Shown: in pieces, positions 33,964 to 45,371 of the stretch | Layout of the letters: every line of letters starts with the position of its first letter | Numbering within the stretch: the stretch's first letter is position 1 | Assembly: GCA_030704615.1 (NCBI GenBank) | Contig: CM060733.1 | Location: 7,254,001 to 7,318,000 of the forward strand | Reading direction: 5' to 3' | DNA length: 64,000 bases | From: Takakia lepidozioides | Taxonomy: Eukaryota > Streptophyta > Takakiopsida > Takakiales > Takakiaceae | Notes under the pieces: model-generated | Databases searched by the model: none | Seen by the model: the letters and a program-made list of their open reading frames with translations, nothing else | Told to the model about the DNA's origin: nothing | Made by a program: the position numbers and the translations under genes

Positions 33964-35006
33964 GCTCTTGAGACATCAATAAGACTGTCAGTGAAGATTG
34001 TTTGGAGCGTTGAGGAACTAGTCTGCTATTTTTTGGTGTCAAACAGCAGCCATGGCTGGCTCAAATGGCATACTCGTGCATCACTGTACTGGTTAGGGTA
34101 GGTAGACTAAAGGGAATTCTGTCCGCCGGACTGTGTCCAGTAGTCTTTGTTCGGCTTTGCTGTCAGGTAGTGACCATGCATGCAGTTGCTTCACTTTCTG
34201 AGCCGGTATGGATAGCTGATTGGGCCTGGCCTGGACCAGGGTGAATAAATGAATCTCAACTTGTTCACCTGCTTCTAATTTAAGATGAGGTTTGTTTCAC
34301 GGGGAACAGCAATATAGCCTTTTCTCTGAGCTCTCCACAATTCAAGTTAGGCTGTTGAACAGGAGCATTGGTAAGACATCCTTGCAAAATTGCAGTGGGT
34401 GGGAACTGTATGGGATTAAGGAAACCGTGATATAGTGGGGGTTTAGAGTTCTACACCAAAAATGGTTAAGCACAAGGACATACAACATGAGGCACTGTGA
34501 GGTAGCTCGTGGATTATCAACTATCAAATCATCACGAGGTGCATTAGTCTGGTTGCTACCAGTAGATTCAGCCTGCATTCTCTTGAAGTCCAGGAGAAGG
34601 TCAGAAGAGGGTTCTGAAAATGTGAGGGGATATGATGTTGCAGCTATGCCAGGAAGCAGGAGAGAGAGAGAGGCAGTATTCCGGCCATATCCTGCATAAC
34701 TAAGAGCCACTTCAAGGCGAGAAAACAGAAATTAGGTGGTGTTGTCATAACCAATCCGTTGCATAACCGACATACAAACCATCTGGGATTCTGCGGATGG
34801 TCCGCCACGTGTGATTTTGGATATCATGATTTAGTCGTGACGTTAGTGCACCAGCTGTTGACTTACACTTTGTTCCTCATCTCTCTCGGATGACTGCGTG
34901 ATTAGAGAAGCCAAACCCAATACTCCGTTTTCTCCTTGCGTTGTGTTGAACGGGCAGGAAGCCTCTCATTATGTAGCAGATTCATGGACCAGGCTGTGGA
35001 GCTGAA
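33964..35006. other. Intergenic: 3' end of the upstream gene, no further gene seen
   Basis: The left part presumably holds the 3' untranslated region of the gene ending at 33963. The minus strand at 34342-34710 is open for 122 codons but shows no recognisable domain or splice context, so it is not called. Confidence 0.5.
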
Positions 35007-38000
35007 ATGGGCATCCATACTTGTAATGCAGAGCCGGGAATCCTTCCAAGGGCTGGCTTTGACGCCTCCCAAGCCTCCAGGGACACAGAAGAAAGGTATC
35101 AATGTCTAAGACTTCCACTATTTTTTGGAGTCTCTAACCTGTGCACATCGGAGTGATCCATGATCCCGATTATTCTAGAGCTATGTGAGCCTAATCTACA
35201 GCCTTTTTGGTCGAGGATTTCGACACAAGGTCACTGTAAATGGCTAGTGTAATTGACGTCCTTTCCTCAGCTCCTCAGTATCAGCCTCAACATCCTGCGA
35301 TGTCTGAAAATTCTGGTATACTTGTCGACTAATTTATGCGGCTTGCTTGGAGCCCATAACCCGTTAACCTGGTTTTGGTCAAATATAGCTCCTCCAATCC
35401 ACTCTGACAAGTTCCAAGAGGTGAAAGCATTTTCATCTCGCTCCTAGTTGATACGCATTGTTGTGATTCCTGGGGCGGAGGAGAACCATAATGGTTAGTC
35501 ACATGCTCAACGGGACAGAGAGATGTAATCACCGTTGAAAATTGCGTACTGAGAATATTGTCCCGCAGCATAAAAATCCTCCGGGAGCCAGTTTGTGGGT
35601 TTCCGTTCTATCCCGCGCACAGCCTACGGCAATCCGTTTACATGGAATGAGTGTCCTGGACTGCAGAAACAATGCTAGAAAACATCAATTTCATTCCAGG
35701 ATTGCTGGACACCCCCCAAAATCCGATACAGATACTGTAATTGCGCTGCCAGTTACACTACTGGGGAAAGGGCAGGGGGGTCAATAGAGACACGATGTAC
35801 TCATTCACAGCTCCCTGCAAACTGTCTATGATCGCCCTTAAGCCTGGTGAGACGTTCTAGCAATGTCCATTCCAAAACTAGTGCTGTAGCGCCTAGTTTT
35901 GTGACGAATAGGGCAGAGAGAGGGGCCCAGAGATTGAAAGAGAGACAGGGAGAGAAGAAAGAAGAAGCAACATATTTTTGAAGACCACTATACTACGAGA
36001 GGACCAAGAGGTATTTTGTGGAAGCCTAGAATATTATAACCCATGCCATTAGGTGCTGGTAAAAATCTTATTTGCTGGTGTTTGCATGCAGGCCAAGCAA
36101 CAAGCAACAGCTTTGGCAGGAGTTCATGTCAGATCCTTTGCACAGGTTGGACCATAAGTATGATGAGGTGAGGGTATCTATATTATTTTCCAATCTTAAA
36201 AGTTAGAGAGGACAGTATGGAAGTTGATGTTCTCAAAGTTGTGACCTGTTGTTTCAAGCAATGCTGTGGAGCTTTGGTGGCAGCCTGGTTATCAGGCTGT
36301 GGTTGCTCAGTTCCACACCGGTGGTTTTCACAGAAACATCCAAGGTCCCCAGACTTCATACATAAGTGCAGAAACGAGGACATTTATATTGAGATTCCAG
36401 CAAAGCCCCCTTGGGAAAAAACAACACTAGCGACCATGGATGGTGATATCAGAGTATGACTCTAACTTTGGTGTGGACATTGGAGCTCCATTGAAGTTTC
36501 GAGATGGGCGAGAAGATTTTGTTGGGATAGCAGATTCTAGTGGAATTACACAGTCTGATAAAACATGGGCTGTGGAGGACAGTTTGTATCCCCCAGAATC
36601 AATGCTTGAAGCCTTGGCCTTATAAACCTCTTCCTCCACTTATGCAACGTCTAATGGTAGGTATTTTTTAATCCTTTGTGTGTGCATCAGGCAGGGAAGT
36701 GCCCGGAATAACTTGCACCGAAATGTTATTCAAAGCTACAATAGCAGTTCTCGTTACGTGCGAGGCCATTGGAGCTTCAACATTCTCACATAAGACCAGC
36801 TCTTGGATGCAGGTTAAGCAATGAGTAAACAGTGGCTCTGGAATGGGTTCTTCTCAGATCCTTCACGGTCGTGGGACAACATGTGTGACAAGGTGAGGCT
36901 ATTTCCATTTAGGACGAGAGGGTTGTGGCTGAAGCTGGCATCGTGATGTGTAGTGGACTGGATTGTATCTCCTTGAGTAATGGCAATCTTTCTCTATTGC
37001 TGCTTTTGGACAGCATGAAAGTAGGTTATTGAAGATCACTCCCAATTATTTCAAAGATGTTTAGATCTTTGGTAGTTGTAGCCTGCTCTCTGGGAGGCTG
37101 TGCTGGAAGCTATGGCCGCTGCATGGTTTTCACAGAGAAGTCCAAGATCAACGGACTTCAGACACAAGTGCACAAAGGAGGTGCTGTGGATTCAGAGTTG
37201 GTCGAACCCTGCTTGGTTGAAAGCAGAGCTAGCTGCCATGATACAAGGTCAAGTACAACCTAGTGATGGTTCAGATGGCGGTGTACAACATGGAGCTCCA
37301 AGCCTAGAGTGCAACGGGTATTATTTTGATGATAATTGAAGGGTTCCAATTCAAAAGGATAAAAATGGAACAGCTTAGTCTCAACATAGATGACAGTTTT
37401 GTAACCCTCTTAATATCTAGCATGAAGCCTGTCTTCACGAAGAGATCTTTCTTGTAGGATCTAGTAGCTTTGGGCGATATTATTTGAGTCGCGAGTGGAA
37501 AAATCTGAAGTTAGGAGTTTTGAGACGTGCAGGCTGGCAGGGTTGAGTGCAACACAGCTGTTTGTTGGACATCAGACCGGCCCCAAGGGTAGCACTGCCA
37601 CTGTCACTACTGCTTTTGGAGGAGCACCAAAAGAGGGAGTCGTCAACAAGGATTCTACTGGCACTCCTGACTATATGAGGACACTAAGTAAGGCAGGACG
37701 AGTGAAAGAGGCACTGCACATTTTGAACCAATCAGGCATTCGAGCAGACTCCAATACTTATGTCTGGCTCTTACAGGAGTGCATCAACATGAAAGATTTA
37801 GCAGGGGGAAAGCAGGTGCAGGCCCAAATCATTCAAAGTGGACACAAGCCAAACCTCTTACTACTCAACACCCTTGTGAACATGTTTGCCAAGTGTGGGA
37901 GCATAGTGGATGCACGACAACTGTTTGACAAAATGCCTGAACGAGATATGTTTACGTGGACTATAATGATAGGCGGATATGCCAAGCATGGTTGTGCTAG

Positions 38001-39780
38001 GGAGGCTTTCAAGATGTATGAACAAATGCAAAGGGAAGGGGTGAGTCCCAACCAGGTCACCTTCATTTGCCTTCTCAATGCATGTGCCACCCTAGGAGAC
38101 CTGAAAAAGGGTAAGGAGGTCCATGCTGGGATCATTAAAGCTGGAATAGCCTCATATATAAACTTGGAGAACAGCCTTGTCGACATGTATGCCAAATGTG
38201 GCAGCATGAAGGATGCACATGAAGTGTTCAACAATATGGCTGACCGAAATGTGATCTCATGGAGTGCAATGATCGCAGGATATACTCAGCTTGGGTGCAG
38301 TAGTGAGGCTTTGGAGATCTATGAACACATGCAACAGGAAGGGGTGACTCCCAACAGGGTCACATTCATTTGCGTTCTCAATGCATGTGCAAGTCTAGGA
38401 GCGCTGGAAAAAGGCAAAGAGGTCCATGCTGGTATCGTCGAAGCTAGAATAGGGTCATACATTAAGTTGGATAACAGCCTAGTGAACATGTATGCCAAGT
38501 GCAGTGACATGGCGGACGCTTATAGAGTTTTTGACAATATGGCTGAACGAGATGTGGTCTCATGGAATGCAATGATCTCTGGATATTCTCAGCATGGGTG
38601 TGGTACAGAGGCTTTGAAGATGTATGAGCAAATGCCACAGGAACAGATGACACCTGATAGGGTCACATTCATTTGTGTTCTCAATTCGTGTGGCAGCCTA
38701 GGAGCCCTGGAAAAGGGAAAACAGGTTCATGCTGACATCCTTAAAGCTGGAATAGATACATATATTAATCTGGAGAATGCCCTCGTCGACATGTATGCCA
38801 AATGCGGGAGCATGAAGGATGCACGCCAATTGTTTGACAGTATGGCTAAACGAAATGTGGTCTCATGGAGTGGGATGATCACAGCATATGCTCAGCATGG
38901 GTGTGGGAGGGAGACCCTGCAACTATTTGAACAAATGCAACAGGAAGGCTTGAAGCCAAACAGCATCACCTTCATCTCTCTTCTGTCTGCCTGTAGCCAT
39001 GTGGGCCTACTGGCTGAAGGCTGTCACTACTTTGATTCTATGAGTCATGATCATGACCTCACCCCTACAGTGGAGCATTTTGGCTGCATGGTAGATCTTC
39101 TTGGCCGTGCAGGGCAAGTGGATGAGGCAGAGGATTTCATAAAAAATATGCCAATCAAACCAGATATTGGGGTGTGGAGGGCCTTGCTCGGTGCCTGCAG
39201 AGTTTATGGTGATGTGAAAGTAGCAGAACGGGCGGCAAAAAGCATTGTTGAGAGTGATCCACAGCATGCTGCATCTTATGTGTTGCTGTCAAACATATAT
39301 GCTGCGGCTGGTAGGTGGGACGATAGGGCAAAGGTGAGACAAATGATGGAGGTCAGGCGTGTCAGAAAGGAGCCAGGGTTCAGTCGCATTGAGGTCGATG
39401 ACCGCATACATACATTTGTTGTAGATGATAAATTGCATCCGCAAATTGAGGAAATCCATGCTGAGCTGAAGAGATTGTTTGGGCAGATGAAGCAGGTGGG
39501 GTACATGCCTGATACACGCTTTGTCTTGCATGATGTTGAGGAGGAGCAAAAGGAACTTTCTCTTTGCTACCACAGTGAGAAGTTGGCCATTGCTTTTGGG
39601 CTCATCAGCACACCCCCTGGGATGCCCATCCGCATCATCAAGAACCTTCGGGTGTGTGGTGACTGCCATGCAGCCACAAAGTTCATCACGAAGATTGTTG
39701 GGCGAGCAGTTGTTGTAAGGGATGCCTATCGCTTTCACCACTTCCAAGATGGGGTTTGTTCATGTGGAGATTACTGGTAA
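35007..39780 (+). CDS. PLS-class PPR protein with DYW domain (gene 2 of 3)
   Basis: Exons 35007-35095 (MGIHTCNAEPG to ASRDTEE plus two bases) and 37533-39780 give 778 residues with the frame kept across the junction. The large exon alone has no ATG at its beginning (a stop lies at 37465), which supports the upstream exon. The PPR tract covers about residues 100 to 570, with repeated MYAKCGSM and KGKEVHAGI phrases. E motifs follow, then a PG-box (KEPGFSRIEV) and a complete DYW domain: YHSEKLAIAFGL, CGDCH, and terminal CSCGDYW. Expected role: site-specific C-to-U editing of mitochondrial or plastid RNA, which cannot be assigned from sequence here. The intron carries OSB-type PDF exons. This is the best-preserved paralogue. 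Confidence 0.88.
36092..36442 (+). CDS. OSB-type PDF motif, copy 1, in the intron of PPR gene 2
   Basis: Two exon-like blocks, 36092-36167 and 36334-36442, have CAG acceptors and GTGAGG/GTGATA donors. Spliced in phase 0, they read LWQEFMSDPLHRLDHKYDE then KHPRSPDFIHKC, with PPWEKTTLATM near the end. This follows the PDF-motif pattern LWxxFxxxPxxWxDxxxxKxxPxxPDFxHK of plant organellar single-stranded DNA-binding proteins. No stop interrupts either block. A following open stretch (36440-36625, ISEYDSNFGVDIGAPLKF) is related to the linker in PPR gene 1. No SSB/OB-fold part was found, so this is either an alternative product of the locus or the remnant of an older OSB gene. Confidence 0.55.
36813..37339 (+). 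CDS. OSB-type PDF motif, copy 2, ending in a stop codon before the PPR exon
   Basis: Blocks 36813-36892 (SKQWLWNGFFSDPSRSWDNM) and 37136-37339 join in phase 0 across GT-AG borders. The second block reads RSPRSTDFRHKCTKEVLWI, then NPAWLKAELAAM, and ends NGYYFDDN with TGA at 37337. The two copies have the same intron position inside the motif, so they arose by duplication. The stop before the PPR exon suggests that these exons once formed the C-terminus of a separate OSB-like protein. Confidence 0.55.
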
Positions 39781-40401
39781 ATCAAGCCCTTAAATGATAG
39801 AATGTGCATCCCTGAGAGTGAAACAGGCAACATGCATGGATGCAGGTGCTTTGCTGCAAACATACGGCAGAAAGGTCATAATTTGTCATTATTTTGAACC
39901 TAAAGATCCCAGAAACCGATGTTAACAGCAAATTTCCAGAGTTTGTGGTGGATCCCTTGTGTACACTTTGCTGAACTTGAAGCCATTGGGGTACGCGGTG
40001 CTGTTGTTACATGAATGAGCGATGGGTCATTTCACATACTAGGAAGTATTGCACCTGGATTCCACCACAAGGGATTTTGAGGTTATAGTTAAATCAAAAA
40101 CAGTTTTCAGTTCTGTGCACAAGTCTGATTTCACTTGCTACATGAAGGGCATATGCCACACCCTTGTAAGGCTCTTTACACTTTTATTCAGAGTCAGCTT
40201 GCAACTTTGACCTCCCAGTGAGAAGATTGATCTGTTGCTGAAGATGGGAGAGGTTTATAAAGTTGGTTGCTTTTTCCTCGTTCATCGACATCTTTTCATC
40301 CACGGAAGCTCCAAATTTTTCAAATCCTCCGAGAAATCATCCCTGTTAAGGGGTGGAGGCATCCTCTTCGGAAGAGCAGGCAGGAGATTGATGGCGGTGC
40401 A
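39781..40401. other. Intergenic between PPR genes 2 and 3
   Basis: Non-coding sequence that should include the 3' untranslated region of PPR gene 2 and the promoter of gene 3. A short TATA-like AGGTTTATAAAG lies near 40250, about 150 bases before the proposed start of gene 3. Confidence 0.5.
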
Positions 40402-43400
40402 ATGGAGATGCGGCTTCTCAATGGCAGGGGAAGTGAAGAAAGGTATGGACTCGCAACTCTTTGTATGTAGCATTCAGTGGGTTGTGGGCGTCGGAGCGAT
40501 CCAGGCTCCAGAAAACAAGTTCACTGGATTCTGTCAGGCAAAAACGGAAGTCCCGCTTTGAAATCCAAGAAGTGAAGCATTTTTGAGCTCACTCTTTTAT
40601 GTCGGTTGCCAGTTAGCTTGGATATGAAGCACATTGCTGTGTCTCAGCTGGAGCAGGGGAGAAACAATTCCCAGCCACACTCAGGGGGTAATAAGGAGTA
40701 GAGAGAGATGTACTCGTTGGCCGTTGACTGACTTCTTCTGAGGTACTTGTCGCTGAAGGATATCAACCCTTTGCAAGTCGGTTGTGGGATTCTTTGCACG
40801 TATGTCAATCCAGTCCGAAACGGCATCATGCTAGCACAGCCAACAGCAATCCGGTACATTGTGGCACGGTAGCCTTGTGGCCATTGACCCCGCGCCCACT
40901 TTGAGCGGAACACAAAGGGACAGAAACTACCTTTGTCAGGAGCTGACGCCGGTAGTATGACTTACCTTGGAACAGACAATTGATCCGAGTTTTCCAGATA
41001 TCCTCTAGAAATCCCTTTACACAAGCATCAATCTGCTGTGTGTGATTTGCCCCACTGAAGAGAGAGAGAGAGAGAGAGAGACTAGACCAACATTTCTTGT
41101 TAGGTTACGCAATTCTGAGACGCCAAACAGTTATGTTTTAATGTGTTTGCATGCAGACCAAGCAATTAGCAGAAAGCTGCTGTGGCAGGATCATACGCTA
41201 GATCCTTCCCAGTGGTGGGACAACTGGTCTGATAGGTGGCTGTGCAGTTTTAGTTCCTAGAACAGAAAGGATTCGTTTAATGTTTGCATGCGTTTAATGT
41301 TTGCATGCAGACCAAGCAATAGCAGAAAGCTGCTGTGGGGATCATACGATAGATCGTCCCAGTGGGGAAACTGGTCTGATAGGTTGCGGTGCAGTTTAGT
41401 TCCTAGAACAGAAAGGATTCCTTCCGACTGATGCTGGTGATGGTGTACGTTTATGTACTAGACCCGATTGGTAAGTGATCTGCTATATTGTAGGTTTTTG
41501 ACCATGCGAACTCGATTTGTCGTTGATGGACATTTGTGGAAATTTTGTATGCTGGTCTATATGGAGTTTGGTTAAACCATTGTTGCTCAGCTGCACACTG
41601 GTGGTTTCTGCAGAAAAGTCCGAGACCAGCTTTCGGGCATATGCATACACATGAGGTTCTTTGGTTGACAGTTGGTGGTTCGTACTGTTTGATGAATTGC
41701 AGTGTTCTAGAAGTTTTAAAATATATTATGTAAGTTAAAGAGTTCTAAGTTTGCAGTGTTAAGATATTATGAGTGGAGTTTAGTTTGCAGTGACATTGAG
41801 TCATTTAGGATGGTAGCGTTAAATCAGGCACAATTTTTAGTCGGACATCAGACTGGTGCCAGGGGTAGCCCCTCTGCTTTTAATAGAGGACCAGGAGAGG
41901 CAGTCAACAAGAATTCTTCTGGGACTTTTGAGTGTGTGAGGACACTATGTAAGACAGGTCATCTGAAAAAGGCGCTCCACATTCTGGACCAACCAGGCAT
42001 CCAGGCAGACTCCAGCACTTATCTCTGCCTCTTGCAGGAGTGCATCAACAAGAAAGACCTAGCACGGGGAAAACAGGTGCAAGCGCACATCATCCAGAGT
42101 GGATTAAAGCCAAACATTTTTCTTCTCAACACCCTCGTCAACATGTATGTCAAGTGTGGGAGTGTGGTGGACGCTCGTGTAATGTTTGACAAAATGCCTG
42201 AACGGGATATGTTTACATGGACTATGATGGTGGCAGGATATGCCAAGCATGGACATGCTGAGGAGGCTTTCAAAATCTATGAAGAAATGCGACGGGAAGA
42301 TGTGATGCCAGACAGGGTAACATTCACTTGTGTTCTGAATGCATGTGCCAGCTTAGGAGCCCTGCAAATGGGCAAGAAGGTCCATGCAGACGTCATTAAA
42401 GTTTGGATTTTGCCAGATATTATTCTACAAAATACCCTTGTCAATATGTATGCCAAATGTAGGAGCATGAAGGATGCACTTGAAGTGTTTGAGAATATGG
42501 CTAGACGAAATGTGGTTTCATGGAGTACAATGATTGCAGGTTATGCCCGATGTGGGTGTGGTATGGAGGCTCTCAAGACCTATGAGCAAATGCAACAGGA
42601 AGGGTTAACCCCTGACAGGGTCACGTTCACTTGTGTTCTCAATGCATGTGCCAGCCTAGGAGCCCTGGAAAAGGGGAAACAGGTCCATACTGATGTCATC
42701 AAAGCTCGAATTGCACCAGATGTGATTCTGGAGACTGCCCTTGCTGACATGTATGCCAAATGCGGTAGAATGAAGGATGCACATCAAGTTTTTGCGAATA
42801 TGGCTGAACGAAATGTGGTCTCATGGAGCGCTATGATTGCAGGATATACTCAGAATGGGTGTGGTAGGGAGGCTTTTGAGGTCTATGAGCAAATGCAACT
42901 GGAAGGGGTGACACCAAACAGAGTCACGTTTATTTGTGTTCTTGACGCATGTGCCAATCTGGGAGCCCTACAAAAGGGCAGAAAAGTGCATGCCGACATC
43001 ATCAAAGCGGGAGCAGGAATTGCGTCATACATCAATTTGGAGACAGCGCTTGCTGACATGTATGCCAAATGTGGGAGCATGAAGGATGCACGTCAAGTGT
43101 TCATGAACATGGCTAAACGAGATCTGGCCTCATGGAGTGTGATGATGGCAGGATATGCACAGCATGGCTGTGGTAGGGAGGCAATGCAACTATTTGAACA
43201 AATGCAACAGGAGGGATTAGAGCCAGACGGTATCACATTTATATCCCTTCTCTCTGCGTGTAGCCATGTGGGTCTAGTGGACGAAGGCTGTCACTACTTT
43301 GATTCCATGAGTTGTGATCATGGCCTGACTCCTACAGTGGAGCATTTTGGCTGCATGGTGGATCTTCTTGGTCGTGCAGGGCAATTGGAAGAGGCAGAAG

Positions 43401-44056
43401 ACTTCATTGACAAAATGCCAATTGATCCAGATGCTGGGGTGTGGAGGGCCTTGCTTGGTGCCTGCAGAATTCATGGTGTTGTGGACGTAGCAGAACGTGC
43501 CGCAAAATGCATTGTTGAGAGTGATCCATGGCATGCTGCAGCTTATGTGCTGCTATCAAATATCTATGCTGCAGCTGGCAGGTGGGATGATAAGGCAAAG
43601 GTGAGAAAAATGATGGAGGACAGAGGTGTAAGAAAGGAGCCAGGGCGCAGCTGCATTGAGGTCGACAATCAGGTGCACACATTCGTTGTAGAAGGCAGAG
43701 TGCATCCACAAATTGATGAGATCCATGCTGAGTTGAAAATATTGTCTGTGTGGATGAAGGAAGCAGGATATGTTCCTGACACACATCTTGTATTGCATGA
43801 CGTGGAGGAGGAGCAAAAGGAACTTTCTCTTTGCTACCACAGTGAGAAGCTTGCCATTGCCTTTGGCCTCATCAGCACACCACCTGGGATGCCCATGCAC
43901 ATCATCAAGAACCTGCGAGTGTGTGATGACTGCCACACTGCCACCAAGTTAATCTCAAAGATTGTTAGGCGAGCAGTTGTTGTACGGGATGCAAACCGCT
44001 TTCACCATTTTGAAGATGCTGCACACTGCCACCAAGTTACTCTCAAAGATTGTTAG
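40402..44056 (+). CDS. PPR protein with damaged DYW end (gene 3 of 3)
   Basis: Exons 40402-40442 (MEMRLLNGRGSEE plus two bases) and 41809-44056 give 762 residues. The junction G-ATG-GTA-GCG matches the splice position of its paralogues. An alternative start is the ATG at 41810 in the large exon. PPR tract, E motifs, PG-box (KEPGRSCIEV) and the first zinc site (YHSEKLAIAFGL, CDDCH) are intact. An 88-bp tandem duplication then shifts the frame, so the protein ends FEDAAHCHQVTLKDC instead of CSCxDYW. Without the C-terminal CxC zinc ligands and the DYW tripeptide, deaminase activity is doubtful, though RNA binding could remain. Confidence 0.8.
40845..41050 (-). mobile_element. LINE 3' fragment in the intron of PPR gene 3
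   Basis: On the minus strand it contains CAGCAGATTGATGCTTGTGT, TCTAGAGGATATCTGGAAAA and the tail GGTCAATGGCCACAAGGCTA. This is the same order as the LINE copies at 59380-59720 and 60990-61660. It is a truncated non-coding copy. Confidence 0.7.
41058..41081. repeat. (GA)n microsatellite
   Basis: About eleven GA repeats lie next to the LINE fragment in the intron of PPR gene 3. Confidence 0.85.
41150..41670 (+). pseudogene. Decayed OSB-type PDF-motif exons in the intron of PPR gene 3
   Basis: The first half reads KLLWQDHTLDPSQWWDNW (from about 41172), with the acceptor GCATGCAG. It is duplicated in damaged form at about 41300-41425. The second half after CTGCAG near 41612 reads KSPRPAFGHMHTHEVLWL. 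Small deletions at the donor and in the duplicate break the frame. The arrangement mirrors the intact copies in PPR gene 2. Confidence 0.6.
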
Positions 44057-44111
44057 GCGAGCAGTTGTTGTACGGGATGCAAACCGCTTTCACCATTTTG
44101 AAGATGGGTTG
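43936..44111 (+). repeat. 88-bp tandem duplication at the DYW end of PPR gene 3
   Basis: The segment beginning CACTGCCACCAAGTTA is present at 43936 and again at 44024, almost identical. Its length is not a multiple of three, so it shifts the frame. The second copy leads to TGTTCTTGTGTCGATTATTGG, a former CSCVDYW end, in a frame disturbed by an apparent two-base loss after GATGGG. Confidence 0.9.
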
Positions 44112-44638
44112 TTCTTGTGTCGATTATTGGTGACATCAGTACGATTTTTGGTAAATACCAAATGTCCTAACACAATCCTAAGCAAGATTTCCTGCACTTG
44201 GAGATCTGGCCATCCTGCAGATCACATTTTCTATATGATTGTTGAACAGCCACAATGAAGTCATGGAACACCTTATGGAGGCCACTTTGGGGAATTGCAG
44301 GCGAAAGACCATGGCGAATCTCTACAGTTTGTGACACTGTCAAGAGCTTCCAATCTCCATTCTGTTCACAAGCACCCAACATGTTTTTCAGTATGCACAA
44401 CGCCAATTATTCATGATGCTATGATCAAGATCAAAGGAAATGTCAAAGCCATACAGATGATACAGGCGAATAGCCATCCAACTTCTTCCTCCACCCTCCG
44501 TCTCCTTGCGAGGAGGTAACTAGTTACGGCATTAAGCACACTCGGGGTACTTCAGACAGTGGAGGATGACGTGCGTCCTCCTGTTGTTCTAATCTGGTGA
44601 CGCCTTACATCCTCAGTAAGCCCCGCTTCATCCACCAC
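44112..44638. other. No gene seen
   Basis: This is sequence 3' of PPR gene 3. No reading frame or domain is recognised. Confidence 0.5.
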
Positions 44639-45099
44639 CTACATTGTGCTCCCGGAGTCATTGTGCTGCCGGGTGACTTCTGTGAACATCACGAGCATAG
44701 CATGCAACCTTATGGGCTCTCCAGGAGGTTGTTGAGGTATATGCTCACTTATGAAATGAGTTAGATATGCATAGTGGACAAACAAACCATGCACAAAAAC
44801 CATTCGCAACACCTCTCGAATGCGTAGCTCTATGTCTGCGTGCGTGATCATTTTCTCCGAGCTTGCAAGTATGAAGAGAACAGGGATCAGATCTTCCCTG
44901 CATTCAGTGTAACCCCCTCTACCGCTAACATCCCTTGGCCTGTCCTCGCAAGCCATTCAAACAAAGGATCGATAAACTTGGAATTCAGGAAAAATGAGAT
45001 GAAAGAGTGCCGATGGAACCAGTAATCAAGGAATTGGGGTCCGTTACTAATCGATGTTGCGCCCGTGGTGCCTCCACTAGAAACTAACACTCTGGACAT
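44639..45099 (-). pseudogene. Unrecognised coding-like fragment with a frame change
   Basis: The minus strand from 45099 reads MSRVLVSSGGTTGATSISN, then FLDYWFHRHSFISFF. Around 44900 the better frame changes to one reading ILASSEKMITHADIELRIRE and FISEHIPQQPPGEP, ending at 44639. The composition looks protein-like in both parts. I do not recognise a family. It could be a decayed gene or part of an unfamiliar transposon. Confidence 0.3.
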
Positions 45100-45371
45100 G
45101 GAAAAGAATATTGTTTGAGTTGATCATTCCAGTTGTGTCTGAGCTCTTGCATTTCAATCCGTTTCTGGGTCCCAAAAGGCTTGATACTCTCGCAGTTTCC
45201 ACCGTCCGAGAACACTCCGTAAGCAATACGTTTTGAGAGGTAAAAAATAGACCACTACTAAAAGTAGCTACACGGAGGTAAAATACTTAGGTTTAAAATA
45301 GAGAGCTCCAAAAATACCTTGAGCAAGAGTTTAGACACTTAGGTAGAAAGGGGCTCAGAGGCACAACGGCC

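Noticed and set aside
34342-34710. Minus-strand open frame of 122 codons
   Set aside because: There is no domain, no splice context and no paralogue elsewhere in the window, so the evidence is too weak.
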